Positions 26,237-35,202 of a stretch of 64,000 nt of DNA are shown piece after piece (position 1 is the stretch's first letter; each line of letters begins with the position of its first letter). Position numbers and translations under genes: made by a program. The notes beneath the pieces are model-generated. The model saw only the letters and a list, made by a program, of their open reading frames with translations. It was not told the origin of the DNA and did no database searches. This DNA comes from Hymenobacter wooponensis (GTDB lineage Bacteria > Bacteroidota > Bacteroidia > Cytophagales > Hymenobacteraceae), in NCBI RefSeq assembly GCF_004745865.1, contig NZ_SRKZ01000006.1, positions 62,001 through 126,000 on the forward strand, read 5' to 3'.

Positions 26237-27559
26237 TTATTTTTTCCGGAAGACGATACCAATTGGCGTACCCTCAAATCCGAAGTTCTCGCGTAGGCGG
26301 TTCTCCAGGTAACGCGTGTAGCTCTCCTTCACGTACTGCGGCAGGTTGCAGAAGAACGCAAACACTGGGTTGTGCGTGGGCAGCTGGGTTACGTACTTAA
26401 TGCGCACCATTTTACCCTTCGTGATGGGCGGCGGATATTTCTCAATCTCGCGCAGCATCACTTCGTTCAGCTCTGAGGTAGGTACTTTCTTACGCTTGTT
26501 GTTGTACACTTCTACGGCCGTTTCAATGGCCTTGTGCACACGCTGCTTAGTGAGTACCGAGGTGAAAATGATGGGCGGATACGCAATAGGCGCAATCTTC
26601 TCACGGATTTTCTCCTCAAATTCCTTCGCCGTATTCGTCTCCTTATTCTCAATCAGGTCCCACTTATTCACCAGAATCACAATGCCTTTCCGGTTTTTGT
26701 CGGCTAGGCCTATGATGTTTACGTCCTGGGCCTCAATACCGCGGGTAGCGTCCAGCATCACAATGCATACGTCTGACTCTTCCAGTGCCCGAATAGAGCG
26801 CAGTACAGAGTAGAACTCTACGTCTTCATGCACTTTGGTTTTACGGCGTAGCCCAGCCGTATCTACCAGAATGAACTCGTTACCGAAGGCATTGTAGCGC
26901 GCCTGGATAGAGTCGCGGGTGGTGCCAGCAATATCGGTTACAATGCTGCGGTCGGTGCCCAAGAGCAAGTTCACGAACGAAGATTTACCCACATTTGGGC
27001 GGCCTACTACAGCAATTTTTGGAATTCCGGCATCGGGTTCTTCAACGCCTTCTTCTTCAAAGTGCGCCACTACGGTATCGAGCAAGTCGCCGGTACCGGA
27101 GCCACTTTGGCTGCTAATAGGGAAGATTTCACCATCGCCAACGCCTAACGTGTAGAACTCGCCAGCGGCGTGGATTCGAGCGTTAGTATCGGCCTTGTTG
27201 GCGACAATATAAATAGGCTTCTTGCCCTGGTAGCGGCGCAGCACATCGGCAAATTCCTCATCCAAGTGATGAACGCCGGCATCTACGTCTACCATGAATA
27301 GCACTACGTCGGCCTCATCAATAGCCAGCTTTACCTGCTTATTGATTTCGCCTTCGAAAATATCTTCGGAATTGTGCACGTACCCGCCCGTATCAATTAC
27401 GGTGTAGTACTTGCCGGTCCACTCGCCGTAGCCGTAGTGCCGGTCGCGCGTCACACCCGACTCGTTGTCCATGATGGCCTTGCGCTGGCCTACGAGGCGG
27501 TTAAATAGAGTAGACTTGCCCACATTGGGGCGGCCTACGATGGCAATCGTATTTTTCAT
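26237..27559 (-). CDS. der: Ribosome biogenesis GTPase Der (EngA)
   Basis: 440 residues with two GTPase domains in tandem, each with VGRPNVGKS (about 8 and 186), NKAD and NKWD guanine-specificity motifs and DTGG / DTAG switch II. The C-terminal KH-like domain (about 355-440) ends GIVFRKK. Der acts in 50S subunit assembly. ATG start. Era, another ribosomal GTPase, is immediately upstream on the same strand (172 bp), a frequent Bacteroidota pairing. Confidence 0.96.
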   Translation of the reverse strand: MKNTIAIVGRPNVGKSTLFNRLVGQRKAIMDNESGVTRDRHYGYGEWTGKYYTVIDTGGYVHNSEDIFEGEINKQVKLAIDEADVVLFMVDVDAGVHHLDEEFADVLRRYQGKKPIYIVANKADTNARIHAAGEFYTLGVGDGEIFPISSQSGSGTGDLLDTVVAHFEEEGVEEPDAGIPKIAVVGRPNVGKSSFVNLLLGTDRSIVTDIAGTTRDSIQARYNAFGNEFILVDTAGLRRKTKVHEDVEFYSVLRSIRALEESDVCIVMLDATRGIEAQDVNIIGLADKNRKGIVILVNKWDLIENKETNTAKEFEEKIREKIAPIAYPPIIFTSVLTKQRVHKAIETAVEVYNNKRKKVPTSELNEVMLREIEKYPPPITKGKMVRIKYVTQLPTHNPVFAFFCNLPQYVKESYTRYLENRLRENFGFEGTPIGIVFRKK

Positions 27560-27731
27560 TGTGTCTGACTCCAGCCGCCGGCCCGACCATGTTCGGCAGT
27601 GCCCGGAGTAGTTAAGTGAAGGATGGTCGGAATGAGATGGAGTTGTGAAAAGTAGATTGTGAACTGATAGGTAGGTGGCCTAGTAGGTACCGCCAAAACA
27701 TCAATTCAAAACTTCACCTTTCACAACTTCG

Positions 27732-28631
27732 CTATTGATTATAGCCAAAGCGGCTCAGCGCTTTGGGGTCGGTGCGCCAGTTTTCGTTGACTTTCACGTG
27801 AATCTCGAGGAAGACTTTCTTCTGGAAGAACTTTTCCATCTCCTCTCGGGCCCACGTGCCTACTTTTTTCAGCGCCGCGCCTTGTTGGCCGATAATGATG
27901 CCTTTCTGACTGGCGCGCTCTACGTAAATAACCGAGCGCATCCGGATGATGTCTTCGTCTTCTTTGAACTCCTCAATTTCTACCTCACAGCTGTAAGGCA
28001 CCTCTTTTTTGTAGAGCTTAAAGATTTTCTCCCGAATCATCTCGGCAGCAAAGAACCGTTCGGGCTTATCGGTTAGTTCATCTTTGGGGTAATATGGAGG
28101 ATGTACTGGCAGATACCCCAGAACCAAATCCAGCAGTTCACCGGTCCCAAACTTTTCTAAAGCCGAGATGGGCAACACACGGGCCGCATTAGGCAAATGC
28201 TCGCGCCAGTACTCTACCTTAGCTTCCACCTCGGCCTGGTCGGCCTGGTCAATTTTATTGACGAGCAGCAAAATAGGCGTGTCTACCATTTTGCGCAGGC
28301 GCTCCACTACTGGTTCCTCATCGTGCTTCTCGTAGATATCCGTCACGAACAGAATCACGTCGGCGTCTTCCAGCGACGAGTACACGAACGACATCATAGC
28401 GTTGTGCAGCTCGTATTTGGGCTGAATGATGCCGGGCGTATCGGAGTAGACGAGCTGAAAATCATCTCCGTTAAGAATACCCAGGATGCGGTGGCGCGTG
28501 GTCTGGGCCTTGCTGGTGACGATGCTGAGCCGCTCGCCCATCAGGGCGTTCATAAGCGTAGACTTGCCCACATTAGGCTTGCCGATAATGCTCACAAAGC
28601 CAGCGCGGTGCGGAGTTGGTTCGGTATTCAC
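27732..28631 (-). CDS. era: GTPase Era
   Basis: 299 residues, from a GTG at 28629-28631 (MNTEPTPHRAGFVSIIGKPN). GTPase domain with GKPNVGKST, DTPGI and NKID. The C-terminal KH domain carries IIGQQGAALKKVG and binds the 3' end of 16S rRNA. Acts in 30S maturation. The promoter element TACCTTTG lies 24 bp upstream. No ATG is available between the frame opening and the G1 motif. Confidence 0.95.
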   Translation of the reverse strand: MNTEPTPHRAGFVSIIGKPNVGKSTLMNALMGERLSIVTSKAQTTRHRILGILNGDDFQLVYSDTPGIIQPKYELHNAMMSFVYSSLEDADVILFVTDIYEKHDEEPVVERLRKMVDTPILLLVNKIDQADQAEVEAKVEYWREHLPNAARVLPISALEKFGTGELLDLVLGYLPVHPPYYPKDELTDKPERFFAAEMIREKIFKLYKKEVPYSCEVEIEEFKEDEDIIRMRSVIYVERASQKGIIIGQQGAALKKVGTWAREEMEKFFQKKVFLEIHVKVNENWRTDPKALSRFGYNQ

Positions 28632-28654
28632 TTCAGAATCTGAAAATTGGCCTG

Positions 28655-28662
28655 CAAAGGTA
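28655..28662 (-). promoter_or_regulatory. -7 element of era
   Basis: Exact TACCTTTG on the minus strand, 24 bp before the GTG start, implying a short leader. Confidence 0.5.
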
Positions 28663-28865
28663 CGACTTTCCGGCGGCTAGGCCACCCTATGCTTTAAACA
28701 TCAGTGGAGGCAAGATTGTCTGTACCACAAAGTGAAAGATGATATAAGTCAGGTTTCACTTTGTGCAACGTTCCCGACCTTTGTAGCTCCGTAAAGGAGC
28801 TTATCTGCTTTCTCTTACGTTTCCGACGACTCGCCTCACCAGTACCTACGGCGTTATAGTATTCT

Positions 28866-29912
28866 ATGCCCACCACTCCCTCTTCTACTAAAGGCCGCAT
28901 CGGCGTCCTGCTTGTGAACCTCGGTACGCCCGACTCGCCCCAAACTGGCGATGTACGCCGCTACCTCAACGAATTCCTGACGGATGCCCGCGTGATTGAC
29001 ATGCCCGCCGCCGTGCGTTACCCCCTATTCCGTGGCTTAGTAGTGCCACTGCGGGCACCCAAGTCAGCTAAAATCTATCAGCAGCTCTGGACGGAGCGGG
29101 GCTCTCCCCTTCTGTATCATGGCCTAGACCTGCAGAAGCTAGTGCAGGAAACATTGGGTAAAGACTATCTCGTGGCGTTTGGCATGCGCTACCAGAAACC
29201 CAGCATTGAAAGCGCCCTGCAGCAGCTGCGCGATGCCGCCGTTGACCGCATTATTGTATTGCCCTTATTTCCGCAGTATGCTGCCGCTAGCACCGGCTCA
29301 GTGCAGGAGAAGGTGATGGAAATTGTGAGCAAGTGGTGGGTAGTACCTAGCATTAGCTTCATCAGCACCTTTGTAGAGATTCCGGGCTTCACTGGCACAT
29401 TCGCCACGTTGGGCAAGGAAGAGATGGCCAAGCACCACTACGACCACGTAGTGTTTAGCTACCACGGCATTCCGGAGCGCCATGTGCTCAAAGGCAGCCA
29501 CAATGGCTATTGCAAGCTGGGCAACTGCTGCAATAGCTACAATAAGAACAACCGCTACTGCTACCGCGCGCAGTGCTTTGAGACGTCACGCTTGCTAGGT
29601 GCGGCTCTAGGCCTCTCTCCCGATCAATATACCACTACATTCCAGAGCCGCTTGCAAAGCCGCCTTCGCGACCCTTGGCTGCAGCCCTACACCGATGAGG
29701 TTATCAAGGAGTTCCCAGCCAAAGGCATTAAAAATGTATTGGCCTTCTCCCCTGCCTTCGTAGCCGATTGTCTTGAAACGACTATTGAAGTAGGCGAAGA
29801 GTTCAAGGAAATATTTGAAGAGGCTGGCGGCGAGCATTGGCAACTGGTGCCTTCCCTCAACTCGCACCCACAGTGGGTAGAGACTGTAGCTGAAATGATC
29901 CGCCAGAATTAA
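28866..29912 (+). CDS. hemH: Ferrochelatase
   Basis: 348 residues. It inserts Fe(II) into protoporphyrin IX, or into coproporphyrin in other lineages. Signatures: GVLLVNLGTPDSPQ, the catalytic His in VFSYHGIPERHV, and the Glu-rich CLETTIEVGEEFKEIF. Between them is a Cys cluster with spacing C-x4-CC-x9-C-x4-C (GYCKLGNCC ... YCYRAQC). This is the kind of internal Cys set that binds a [2Fe-2S] cluster in some microbial ferrochelatases. ATG start. No other heme gene is nearby. Confidence 0.94.
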   Translation: MPTTPSSTKGRIGVLLVNLGTPDSPQTGDVRRYLNEFLTDARVIDMPAAVRYPLFRGLVVPLRAPKSAKIYQQLWTERGSPLLYHGLDLQKLVQETLGKDYLVAFGMRYQKPSIESALQQLRDAAVDRIIVLPLFPQYAAASTGSVQEKVMEIVSKWWVVPSISFISTFVEIPGFTGTFATLGKEEMAKHHYDHVVFSYHGIPERHVLKGSHNGYCKLGNCCNSYNKNNRYCYRAQCFETSRLLGAALGLSPDQYTTTFQSRLQSRLRDPWLQPYTDEVIKEFPAKGIKNVLAFSPAFVADCLETTIEVGEEFKEIFEEAGGEHWQLVPSLNSHPQWVETVAEMIRQN

Positions 29913-29927
29913 AGAATTAAATCAAGC

Positions 29928-29961
29928 AAAAAGGCCACTGCACTAGTGCAGTGGCCTTTTT
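29928..29961. terminator. Palindromic bidirectional terminator overlapping a stop codon
   Basis: 17-bp arms with no spacer, centred on ACTAGT (29928-29944 / 29945-29961): AAAAAGGCCACTG...CAGTGGCCTTTTT. Its last base is the last base of the TAA stop of the convergent PRC-barrel gene. Confidence 0.88.
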
Positions 29962-30488
29962 TATTCTTCTAACTGTTGGTTCCGACGCCGGAATGCGTCT
30001 GCCGCAGCTGGTCGGCGTCCCTGATAGAAGTTTTGCTCATTGTAGCCTGGCTGGTCATAGAAATGCTGAACCGATGCAGCGGGTAAGGGCAGGTTCAGTG
30101 CCCGCAGCATTGCTTCCTCATACGCTCTCGTAATTTGAATTTCAGTGTAAGGCGGGTACTCCAGCACCGTTTCACTATTGAGAGAGGGCACAAACACATT
30201 GTCACCCTCCTCGTCTAACGCAGCAACACCGATGGGCAACAGAATATGGCGCTCATACTTGTTCACGTTGAGGCTGGAAGAAAGCTCTACATCCAGATAG
30301 CGCACTTTGAGCGCCTCCAGCTCTACTATCAGCTCGTGCACTTCACCAAAAGGTTTACCATCGCTCCCGCGTACGGTCCAACCGCGTACATCCGGGCTGC
30401 CGTCGGCCACTTCAAAATCGGATAAGTCGCGTAAGCGGCGCAAGTGCATGCCCTCACCGGAAGGAATAGGATCAGTTGTGGTTTCCAT
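29961..30488 (-). CDS. PRC-barrel domain protein
   Basis: 175 residues, ATG start. A PRC-barrel-like core (about 15-100) with LRDLSDFEVADGSPDVRGWTVRGSDGKPFGEVHELIVELEALKVRYLDVEL. The C-terminal half has no known domain and ends in a Gln/Asn/Arg-rich tail. Such proteins resemble the H subunit of photosynthetic reaction centres and often act in stress or RNA metabolism; the substrate is unknown. It lies 32 bp downstream of the next gene and probably shares its transcript. Confidence 0.75.
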   Translation of the reverse strand: METTTDPIPSGEGMHLRRLRDLSDFEVADGSPDVRGWTVRGSDGKPFGEVHELIVELEALKVRYLDVELSSSLNVNKYERHILLPIGVAALDEEGDNVFVPSLNSETVLEYPPYTEIQITRAYEEAMLRALNLPLPAASVQHFYDQPGYNEQNFYQGRRPAAADAFRRRNQQLEE

Positions 30489-30520
30489 AGCTAGTATCTA
30501 TGTGGTGAGAAGTGCAAATA

Positions 30521-31171
30521 TTATTGGGCTGGTTGATTCAGCGCCCGAACTATTTCGGCGGCTCGGCTCAGAAAATCTCGCACCTGCTGCTGCTCTTGCG
30601 CAGTATTAGTTCTTCCGCTTAACGCGTTAGCCCGATTCACTAACTCGCCAGCGTCGGCTTCCAGTGCTGGGTAGGCTTTCTGTTGCATTGCTTTAATCAA
30701 GTTGGCAGCCGCTACATAACCTGGCCGCAAGCTAGTGCCTTGCTCCTGCAAGCGGCTAGTAGCACTAGTGAGGTCGTCGCGCTTCTCGCTGACAGTGGCA
30801 TCACGCAGGTCGTCGCGGTCGGCCAGAGGGCGCAGAGAGGCCATGAGCATCTCTAGGCCACGGCGGCCATAGTTCGGCGCCGACGCATCGGACGCCGCAA
30901 AAGCAGCTAGCTCATCGGGTGAGCCGCCGGGCTCCTCAGTAGCCATGTCAGCTACAGCAGGGTCATTAGTAGGCCTAGGAGCCGTTTCAGCGCCTGTAGT
31001 AGAGTCGGGCGCTGGTTCCGGGCTCGGGACTGCGGGTGCAGTGGTAACCGGCTGGTCACTATCGGCCCTGAATACATAATACCCGACGGCAGCTAGGCCT
31101 AGCAGCACCAGGAGAATGAGTAGCCAAGGGCTTGGGGAAGACTTTTTCCGTTGGATATTGATATCAGCCAT
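30521..31171 (-). CDS. Single-pass membrane protein of unknown function
   Basis: 216 residues from ATG 31169-31171 (MADINIQRKK). One membrane helix (about 15-33), then a Pro/Ala/Thr/Glu-rich linker (to about 90) and a helical C-terminal domain rich in Ala, Arg and Leu (RRGLEMLMASLRPLADRDDLRD...). No catalytic motif is recognisable. Probably in one operon with the PRC-barrel gene (32-bp gap). Function unknown. Confidence 0.7.
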   Translation of the reverse strand: MADINIQRKKSSPSPWLLILLVLLGLAAVGYYVFRADSDQPVTTAPAVPSPEPAPDSTTGAETAPRPTNDPAVADMATEEPGGSPDELAAFAASDASAPNYGRRGLEMLMASLRPLADRDDLRDATVSEKRDDLTSATSRLQEQGTSLRPGYVAAANLIKAMQQKAYPALEADAGELVNRANALSGRTNTAQEQQQVRDFLSRAAEIVRALNQPAQ

Positions 31172-31338
31172 AGAACAGGTAAAAGGAGTTGCCCAATCAT
31201 ACGGACGCCACCCCAAATACGATACGCTGCCAGTTGCTTGGCACCCTTAGTTGCATTGCTGCTGCTAATGACCGTTTACATACGAGGTTTATTGCTCAGC
31301 TATTTTATGGTTTACTGTATCTGTAATCCATAAAATTA

Positions 31339-31372
31339 AAAAGCCCCACTACTGAGTAATAGTGGGGCTTTT
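31339..31372 (-). terminator. Terminator after cysteine desulfurase gene
   Basis: 13-bp perfect stem AAAAGCCCCACT core (31339-31351, 31360-31372), T-rich on the minus-strand exit. Confidence 0.85.
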
Positions 31373-31391
31373 GTCTTAGTGTAATACGCTA

Positions 31392-32543
31392 CTAGATTTT
31401 CAGCGGCTCTTTTCGGTACATCTTTGCTAGCTGCTCTACGGCGTAATCCACTTCTTCGGCAGTATTATACTTACTCATTGAGAAGCGGATAGCGCCTCGA
31501 TTCTGATCAGCTCCCAGGGCGTTCAGCACGTGCGACCCCGCGTTGGCTCCACTAGTACAAGCTGATCCTCCCGAAACCGATACCCTATTGATATCAAGAT
31601 TGAAAAGCAGCATCTCATTCATGTCGGAGGGAGGTAGGCTTACATTTAGCACTGTATACAAGCTCTGACTAGCCTCTGCAGAAGTACCATTGAAGGTCAC
31701 TCCTTCTATTTCAGCACGTAGCTTCTGAATAAACCGGTCTTTCAAGCCCTGAATATGGTGCTGATGTTCCGCCATGCCACGGCAGGCAATTTCCAGCGCT
31801 TTCGCTAGGCCTACAATGCCGTACACGTTTTCAGTACCGGCTCGCTGGTTGCGCTCTTGCGAGCCGCCATGAATCAGCGAATCGACCAGTACGCCTGAAC
31901 GTCTATACAGGAAGCCTACACCCTTTGGGCCGTGAAATTTGTGCGCAGACCCAACCAGAAAATCAGTCTTTACTTTCTGCACATCCAGCTGGTAGTGGCC
32001 CATCGTCTGTACTGTATCAGTATGGAACACTGCATCGTGGCAATGGCAGATTTCCCCAATTGTCTGGATATCGTTGAGGTTACCAATTTCATTGTTAGCG
32101 TGCATCAAACTCACAAATGTGCGCCCCTGATGAGCAGTGAGCAGTTCTTCGAGATGCTCTAAGTCTAGGCGTCCCTGCTCGTCGTGCCGCACGTAACTCA
32201 ACTGAATGTCGCCGGCCTTTTCCAGCGCCTGCAGTGTGTGTAACACGGCATGATGCTCTAGCGGGGACGTTATTGCGTGCCGTAGGCCTAGCGTACGGAT
32301 GCTTCCAAAGGCCGCATAATTATCGGCTTCTGTTCCGCAAGAAGTGAACACAATTTCTGCAGGAGCCGCATTAATCAGATGCGCAATGGTTTTGCGTGCA
32401 TTCTCAATAGCTGCTCGTACCTGTCGCCCGTGCCCGTGAATACTGCTGGGGTTACCAAAATGGTCACGCATAAAGGGCAGCATGGCATCTAGCACCTCTG
32501 GGTCTAGGGGCGTGGTAGCGGCATTATCGAAATACACAGTCAT
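31392..32543 (-). CDS. Cysteine desulfurase (IscS/NifS family)
   Basis: 383 residues from ATG 32541-32543 (MTVYFDNAATTP). A PLP enzyme that takes sulfur from Cys for Fe-S clusters and tRNA thiolation. PLP Lys in GSAHKFHGPKG (K202); nucleophilic Cys in SGGSACTSGA (C329) with the long flexible loop of the class-I (IscS/NifS) type. No iscU, suf or thiI gene lies beside it, so the acceptor is not shown by context. A selenium-using pathway is encoded 25 kb away, and such enzymes can also deliver Se; that link is only a guess. Confidence 0.92.
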   Translation of the reverse strand: MTVYFDNAATTPLDPEVLDAMLPFMRDHFGNPSSIHGHGRQVRAAIENARKTIAHLINAAPAEIVFTSCGTEADNYAAFGSIRTLGLRHAITSPLEHHAVLHTLQALEKAGDIQLSYVRHDEQGRLDLEHLEELLTAHQGRTFVSLMHANNEIGNLNDIQTIGEICHCHDAVFHTDTVQTMGHYQLDVQKVKTDFLVGSAHKFHGPKGVGFLYRRSGVLVDSLIHGGSQERNQRAGTENVYGIVGLAKALEIACRGMAEHQHHIQGLKDRFIQKLRAEIEGVTFNGTSAEASQSLYTVLNVSLPPSDMNEMLLFNLDINRVSVSGGSACTSGANAGSHVLNALGADQNRGAIRFSMSKYNTAEEVDYAVEQLAKMYRKEPLKI

Positions 32544-32585
32544 GGGCAAAACAGCTAAACGGAAAGGAATCAGCGGAAAACTTTA

Positions 32586-32593
32586 CAAAAATA
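32586..32593 (-). promoter_or_regulatory. -7 element of the cysteine desulfurase gene
   Basis: TATTTTTG on the minus strand, 43 bp before the ATG. It overlaps the edge of the hairpin at 32591-32626. Confidence 0.4.
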
Positions 32594-32626
32594 AAGGATT
32601 CCAGCGGGGTAGCCGGAATCCTTTAT
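32591..32626 (-). terminator. Hairpin between glmM and cysteine desulfurase gene
   Basis: 12-bp perfect arms ATAAAGGATTCC / GGAATCCTTTAT (32591-32602, 32615-32626), about 95 bp after the glmM stop. T-rich exit on the minus strand. Confidence 0.55.
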
Positions 32627-32719
32627 GGTGTTAGTCAGTAGTTGCTACCCCTTTATTACGAGATAAGTAATATCGCCTCAGCTTTGTTGAACAGAAGTCA
32701 ACTAAACTCCTGCTTCGCT

Positions 32720-34108
32720 CTACTGGTTGATAATTTCTTTGATATCACCAATAATCTTATTGGCTAAGTGGTCTGCTGTGGCATTAGAGTCTGACTCCGC
32801 ATATATGCGAATAATAGGCTCCGTATTTGATTTGCGCAGGTGCACCCACTCCTTATCGAACTCAATCTTTACGCCATCAATAGTATTGATCGGTTGCTTG
32901 GCGTAACGCTTCTGCATTTGCACCAATACTTCATCCGTATTGATTTCAGGCGTTAGCTCTATCTTATTTTTAGAAATAAAATAGTTGGGGTACGAGGCAC
33001 GCAAACGAGTCATAGTAAGACCTGTGTTTGCCAAATGACTCAAGAACAAGGCAATGCCAACCAAGGAATCACGGCCATAGTGTAACTCAGGATAGATGAT
33101 GCCACCGTTACCCTCACCACCGATAACGGCGTTTGTTTCCTTCATCTTATTTACCACGTTCACTTCGCCAACTGCCGCCGCCGCGTAGCTTCCACCTTGC
33201 TTCTCCGTCACATCACGCAGGGCCCGCGTGCTGCTCAGGTTACTAACCGTGTTACCGCCGCCATTCTGCTGCAAAACATAATCAGAAACTGCCACCAGGG
33301 TATACTCTTCCCCGAACATCGTACCATCCTCGTTTACGAGTGCTAAGCGGTCAACGTCCGGATCCACAACAATTCCGACATCGAATCCGCCCTTGGCCAG
33401 AATCCGGGAAATATCGCGTAGGTTCTCGGGTAGCGGCTCCGGGTTGTGCGCAAAGTCCCCGGTAGGTTCGCAGTACAGTTTTTCAATCACTTCTACCCCC
33501 AGTGCTTCTAAAAGCATAGGTACCGCAAAGCCACCAGTGGAGTTAACCGCATCTACTACCACCCGAAAGTTGCGGGCTTTGATAGCTTCCTTATTTACTA
33601 AGGGCAGCTGCAGAATGGCCTCAATGTGCTGCTGCAGAAAAGTCTCGTCGGTGGTGTAGTGGCCTAGCTTCGTTACCGGAGCAAAGTCGAACGCCTCAGA
33701 GTCGCCCAGCGCTAATACCAGCTTACCATCCTCATCTGAGATAAACTCGCCTTTGCTGTTCAGCAATTTCAGCGCATTCCACTGTTTGGGATTGTGCGAA
33801 GCCGTTAAAATGATGCCCCCACCGGCCTGTTTCGCGGGCACTGCCATTTCAACGGTAGGGGTTGTACTCAGCCCCAGATCAATTACGTGAATACCGAGCC
33901 CCTGCAGAGTAGCCGAAACTAAACGGCTCACCATATCCCCAGACAAGCGGGCATCTCGGCCAATGACGATAGTATTATTATTGGTTTGATTGAGTACCCA
34001 CGTTCCGAAAGCCGCAGCATACTTCACAACGTCAATGGGCGTCAAGCCTTCACCAGCTGCACCGCCAATGGTCCCTCGGATGCCCGAAATTGATTTTATT
34101 AATGCCAC
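32720..34108 (-). CDS. glmM: Phosphoglucosamine mutase (phosphohexomutase family)
   Basis: 462 residues from a GTG at 34106-34108 (MALIKSISGIRGTIGG). It converts GlcN-6-P to GlcN-1-P for UDP-GlcNAc. Four-domain alpha-D-phosphohexomutase: phosphoserine loop TASHNPKQWNALK (S104), metal loop VDPDVDRLA, sugar loop GGEGNGG, and phosphate loop RKSNTEPIIRIY. The family also includes phosphomannomutases; the N-terminus SISGIRGTIGG fits the Bacteroidota GlmM type. Divergent from mazG. Confidence 0.9.
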   Translation of the reverse strand: MALIKSISGIRGTIGGAAGEGLTPIDVVKYAAAFGTWVLNQTNNNTIVIGRDARLSGDMVSRLVSATLQGLGIHVIDLGLSTTPTVEMAVPAKQAGGGIILTASHNPKQWNALKLLNSKGEFISDEDGKLVLALGDSEAFDFAPVTKLGHYTTDETFLQQHIEAILQLPLVNKEAIKARNFRVVVDAVNSTGGFAVPMLLEALGVEVIEKLYCEPTGDFAHNPEPLPENLRDISRILAKGGFDVGIVVDPDVDRLALVNEDGTMFGEEYTLVAVSDYVLQQNGGGNTVSNLSSTRALRDVTEKQGGSYAAAAVGEVNVVNKMKETNAVIGGEGNGGIIYPELHYGRDSLVGIALFLSHLANTGLTMTRLRASYPNYFISKNKIELTPEINTDEVLVQMQKRYAKQPINTIDGVKIEFDKEWVHLRKSNTEPIIRIYAESDSNATADHLANKIIGDIKEIINQ

Positions 34109-34132
34109 AGTTCTGATCTATTTTGGATTGCG

Positions 34133-34140
34133 CAAAAGTA
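34133..34140 (-). promoter_or_regulatory. -7 element of glmM
   Basis: TACTTTTG on the minus strand, 25 bp before the GTG start. Confidence 0.45.
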
Positions 34141-34245
34141 GCTAATGCCCCCTGCTTTCCCTACAAAAGTTGTAGTAGGCTTAGATGCTCACGCCCTAGA
34201 TTATTCAGCATGGCAGATGGTATCTATAAGGTTTCTATAAAAGAA

Positions 34246-34276
34246 TTTAGCGTGCGCGCCAGAAAACGTATATTTG
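34246..34276 (+). promoter_or_regulatory. mazG promoter abutting the start codon
   Basis: TTTA (34246-34249), a 19-bp spacer, and exact TATATTTG (34269-34276). The ATG at 34282 is only 6 nt after the -7 box, so transcription would begin at or very near the start codon. Confidence 0.6.
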
Positions 34277-34281
34277 ACTTA

Positions 34282-35121
34282 ATGGAATACAATACTGCCG
34301 ACCGCCGCACGGCCCAGTTAGCTGCCTTTAGTCGCCTCCTCGATGTGCTTGACCGCCTTCGCGCAGAGTGCCCTTGGGACCGTAAACAGACTTTGCAGAG
34401 TCTGCGTCACTTGACTATTGAAGAAACCTATGAGTTAGGTGATGCTATCCTGCGTAATGATCTGCCTGACCTCAAGAAAGAGTTAGGTGATGTAATGCTG
34501 CACTTGACTTTCTATGCCAAGATTGCCAGCGAGCAGGGCGCCTTCGATATTGCCGATGTGTTGAACGCTCAGTGTGAAAAGCTGATTTTTCGCCATCCGC
34601 ATATTTATGGTGACACTCAGGCGGAAACGGAAGATGACGTCAAACGCAATTGGGAGCAGCTAAAACTGCAGGAAAAAGGCAACACATCTGTACTAGGGGG
34701 CGTACCTGTGTCGTTACCTGCTTTAGTAAAGGCCATGCGCATCCAAGAAAAGGCTCGTGGCGCGGGCTTCGACTGGGAAAAACCAGAGCAGGTATGGGAA
34801 AAAGTACAGGAGGAGTTAGGAGAATTCTCCGAAGAATTTGCTCATGAAGATCCTGCTACTATCAATCAAGAGCGTGCAACTGCTGAATTTGGAGATTTAC
34901 TTTTCTCACTAATCAACTTCGCTCGCCATGCTGGCATCAATCCCGAGGAAGCACTAGAACGCACAAATCGTAAGTTCATTCAGCGGTTCCAATATCTTGA
35001 AACTGAAGCAAATCGTGACGGCCACAGCCTGAAAGATTTAACTCTTACTCAGATGGATCGTTACTGGGAACAAGCAAAAAAGTTGTCGGGTAACCAACCG
35101 GAAGATACCGCAATAAAATAG
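34282..35121 (+). CDS. mazG: Nucleoside triphosphate pyrophosphohydrolase MazG
   Basis: 279 residues from ATG 34282 (MEYNTADRRTAQ). It hydrolyses NTPs to NMP and PPi, clearing damaged or excess nucleotides. Two MazG domains: the first has CPWDRKQTLQSLRHLTIEETYELGDAI and KKELGDVMLH; the second has GFDWEKPEQVWEKVQEELGEFSEEF and EFGDLLFSLINFARH (EExxE and ExxD metal motifs in each). An in-frame ATG at 34210 would add an unconserved stretch that overlaps the promoter. The chosen start matches the family. Confidence 0.93.
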   Translation: MEYNTADRRTAQLAAFSRLLDVLDRLRAECPWDRKQTLQSLRHLTIEETYELGDAILRNDLPDLKKELGDVMLHLTFYAKIASEQGAFDIADVLNAQCEKLIFRHPHIYGDTQAETEDDVKRNWEQLKLQEKGNTSVLGGVPVSLPALVKAMRIQEKARGAGFDWEKPEQVWEKVQEELGEFSEEFAHEDPATINQERATAEFGDLLFSLINFARHAGINPEEALERTNRKFIQRFQYLETEANRDGHSLKDLTLTQMDRYWEQAKKLSGNQPEDTAIK

Positions 35122-35170
35122 CCTTTTTTTGGGCTATGAAGCGTTTAAAAGCTTCTAAAGCCATTTTTCA

Positions 35171-35202
35171 TTTGGCGGCACACATGTTTTTACTTAGGTT
35201 TG
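35171..35202 (+). promoter_or_regulatory. Promoter of the exb-tonB operon
   Basis: TTTG (35171-35174), a 20-bp spacer and exact TAGGTTTG (35195-35202): the best match to the Bacteroidota consensus in the window. Confidence 0.7.

Noticed and set aside
31151..31333. 60-codon frame with a hydrophobic stretch, opposite the membrane-anchor gene start
   Set aside because: Begins with TTG inside an antisense gene, no family, no plausible promoter of its own.
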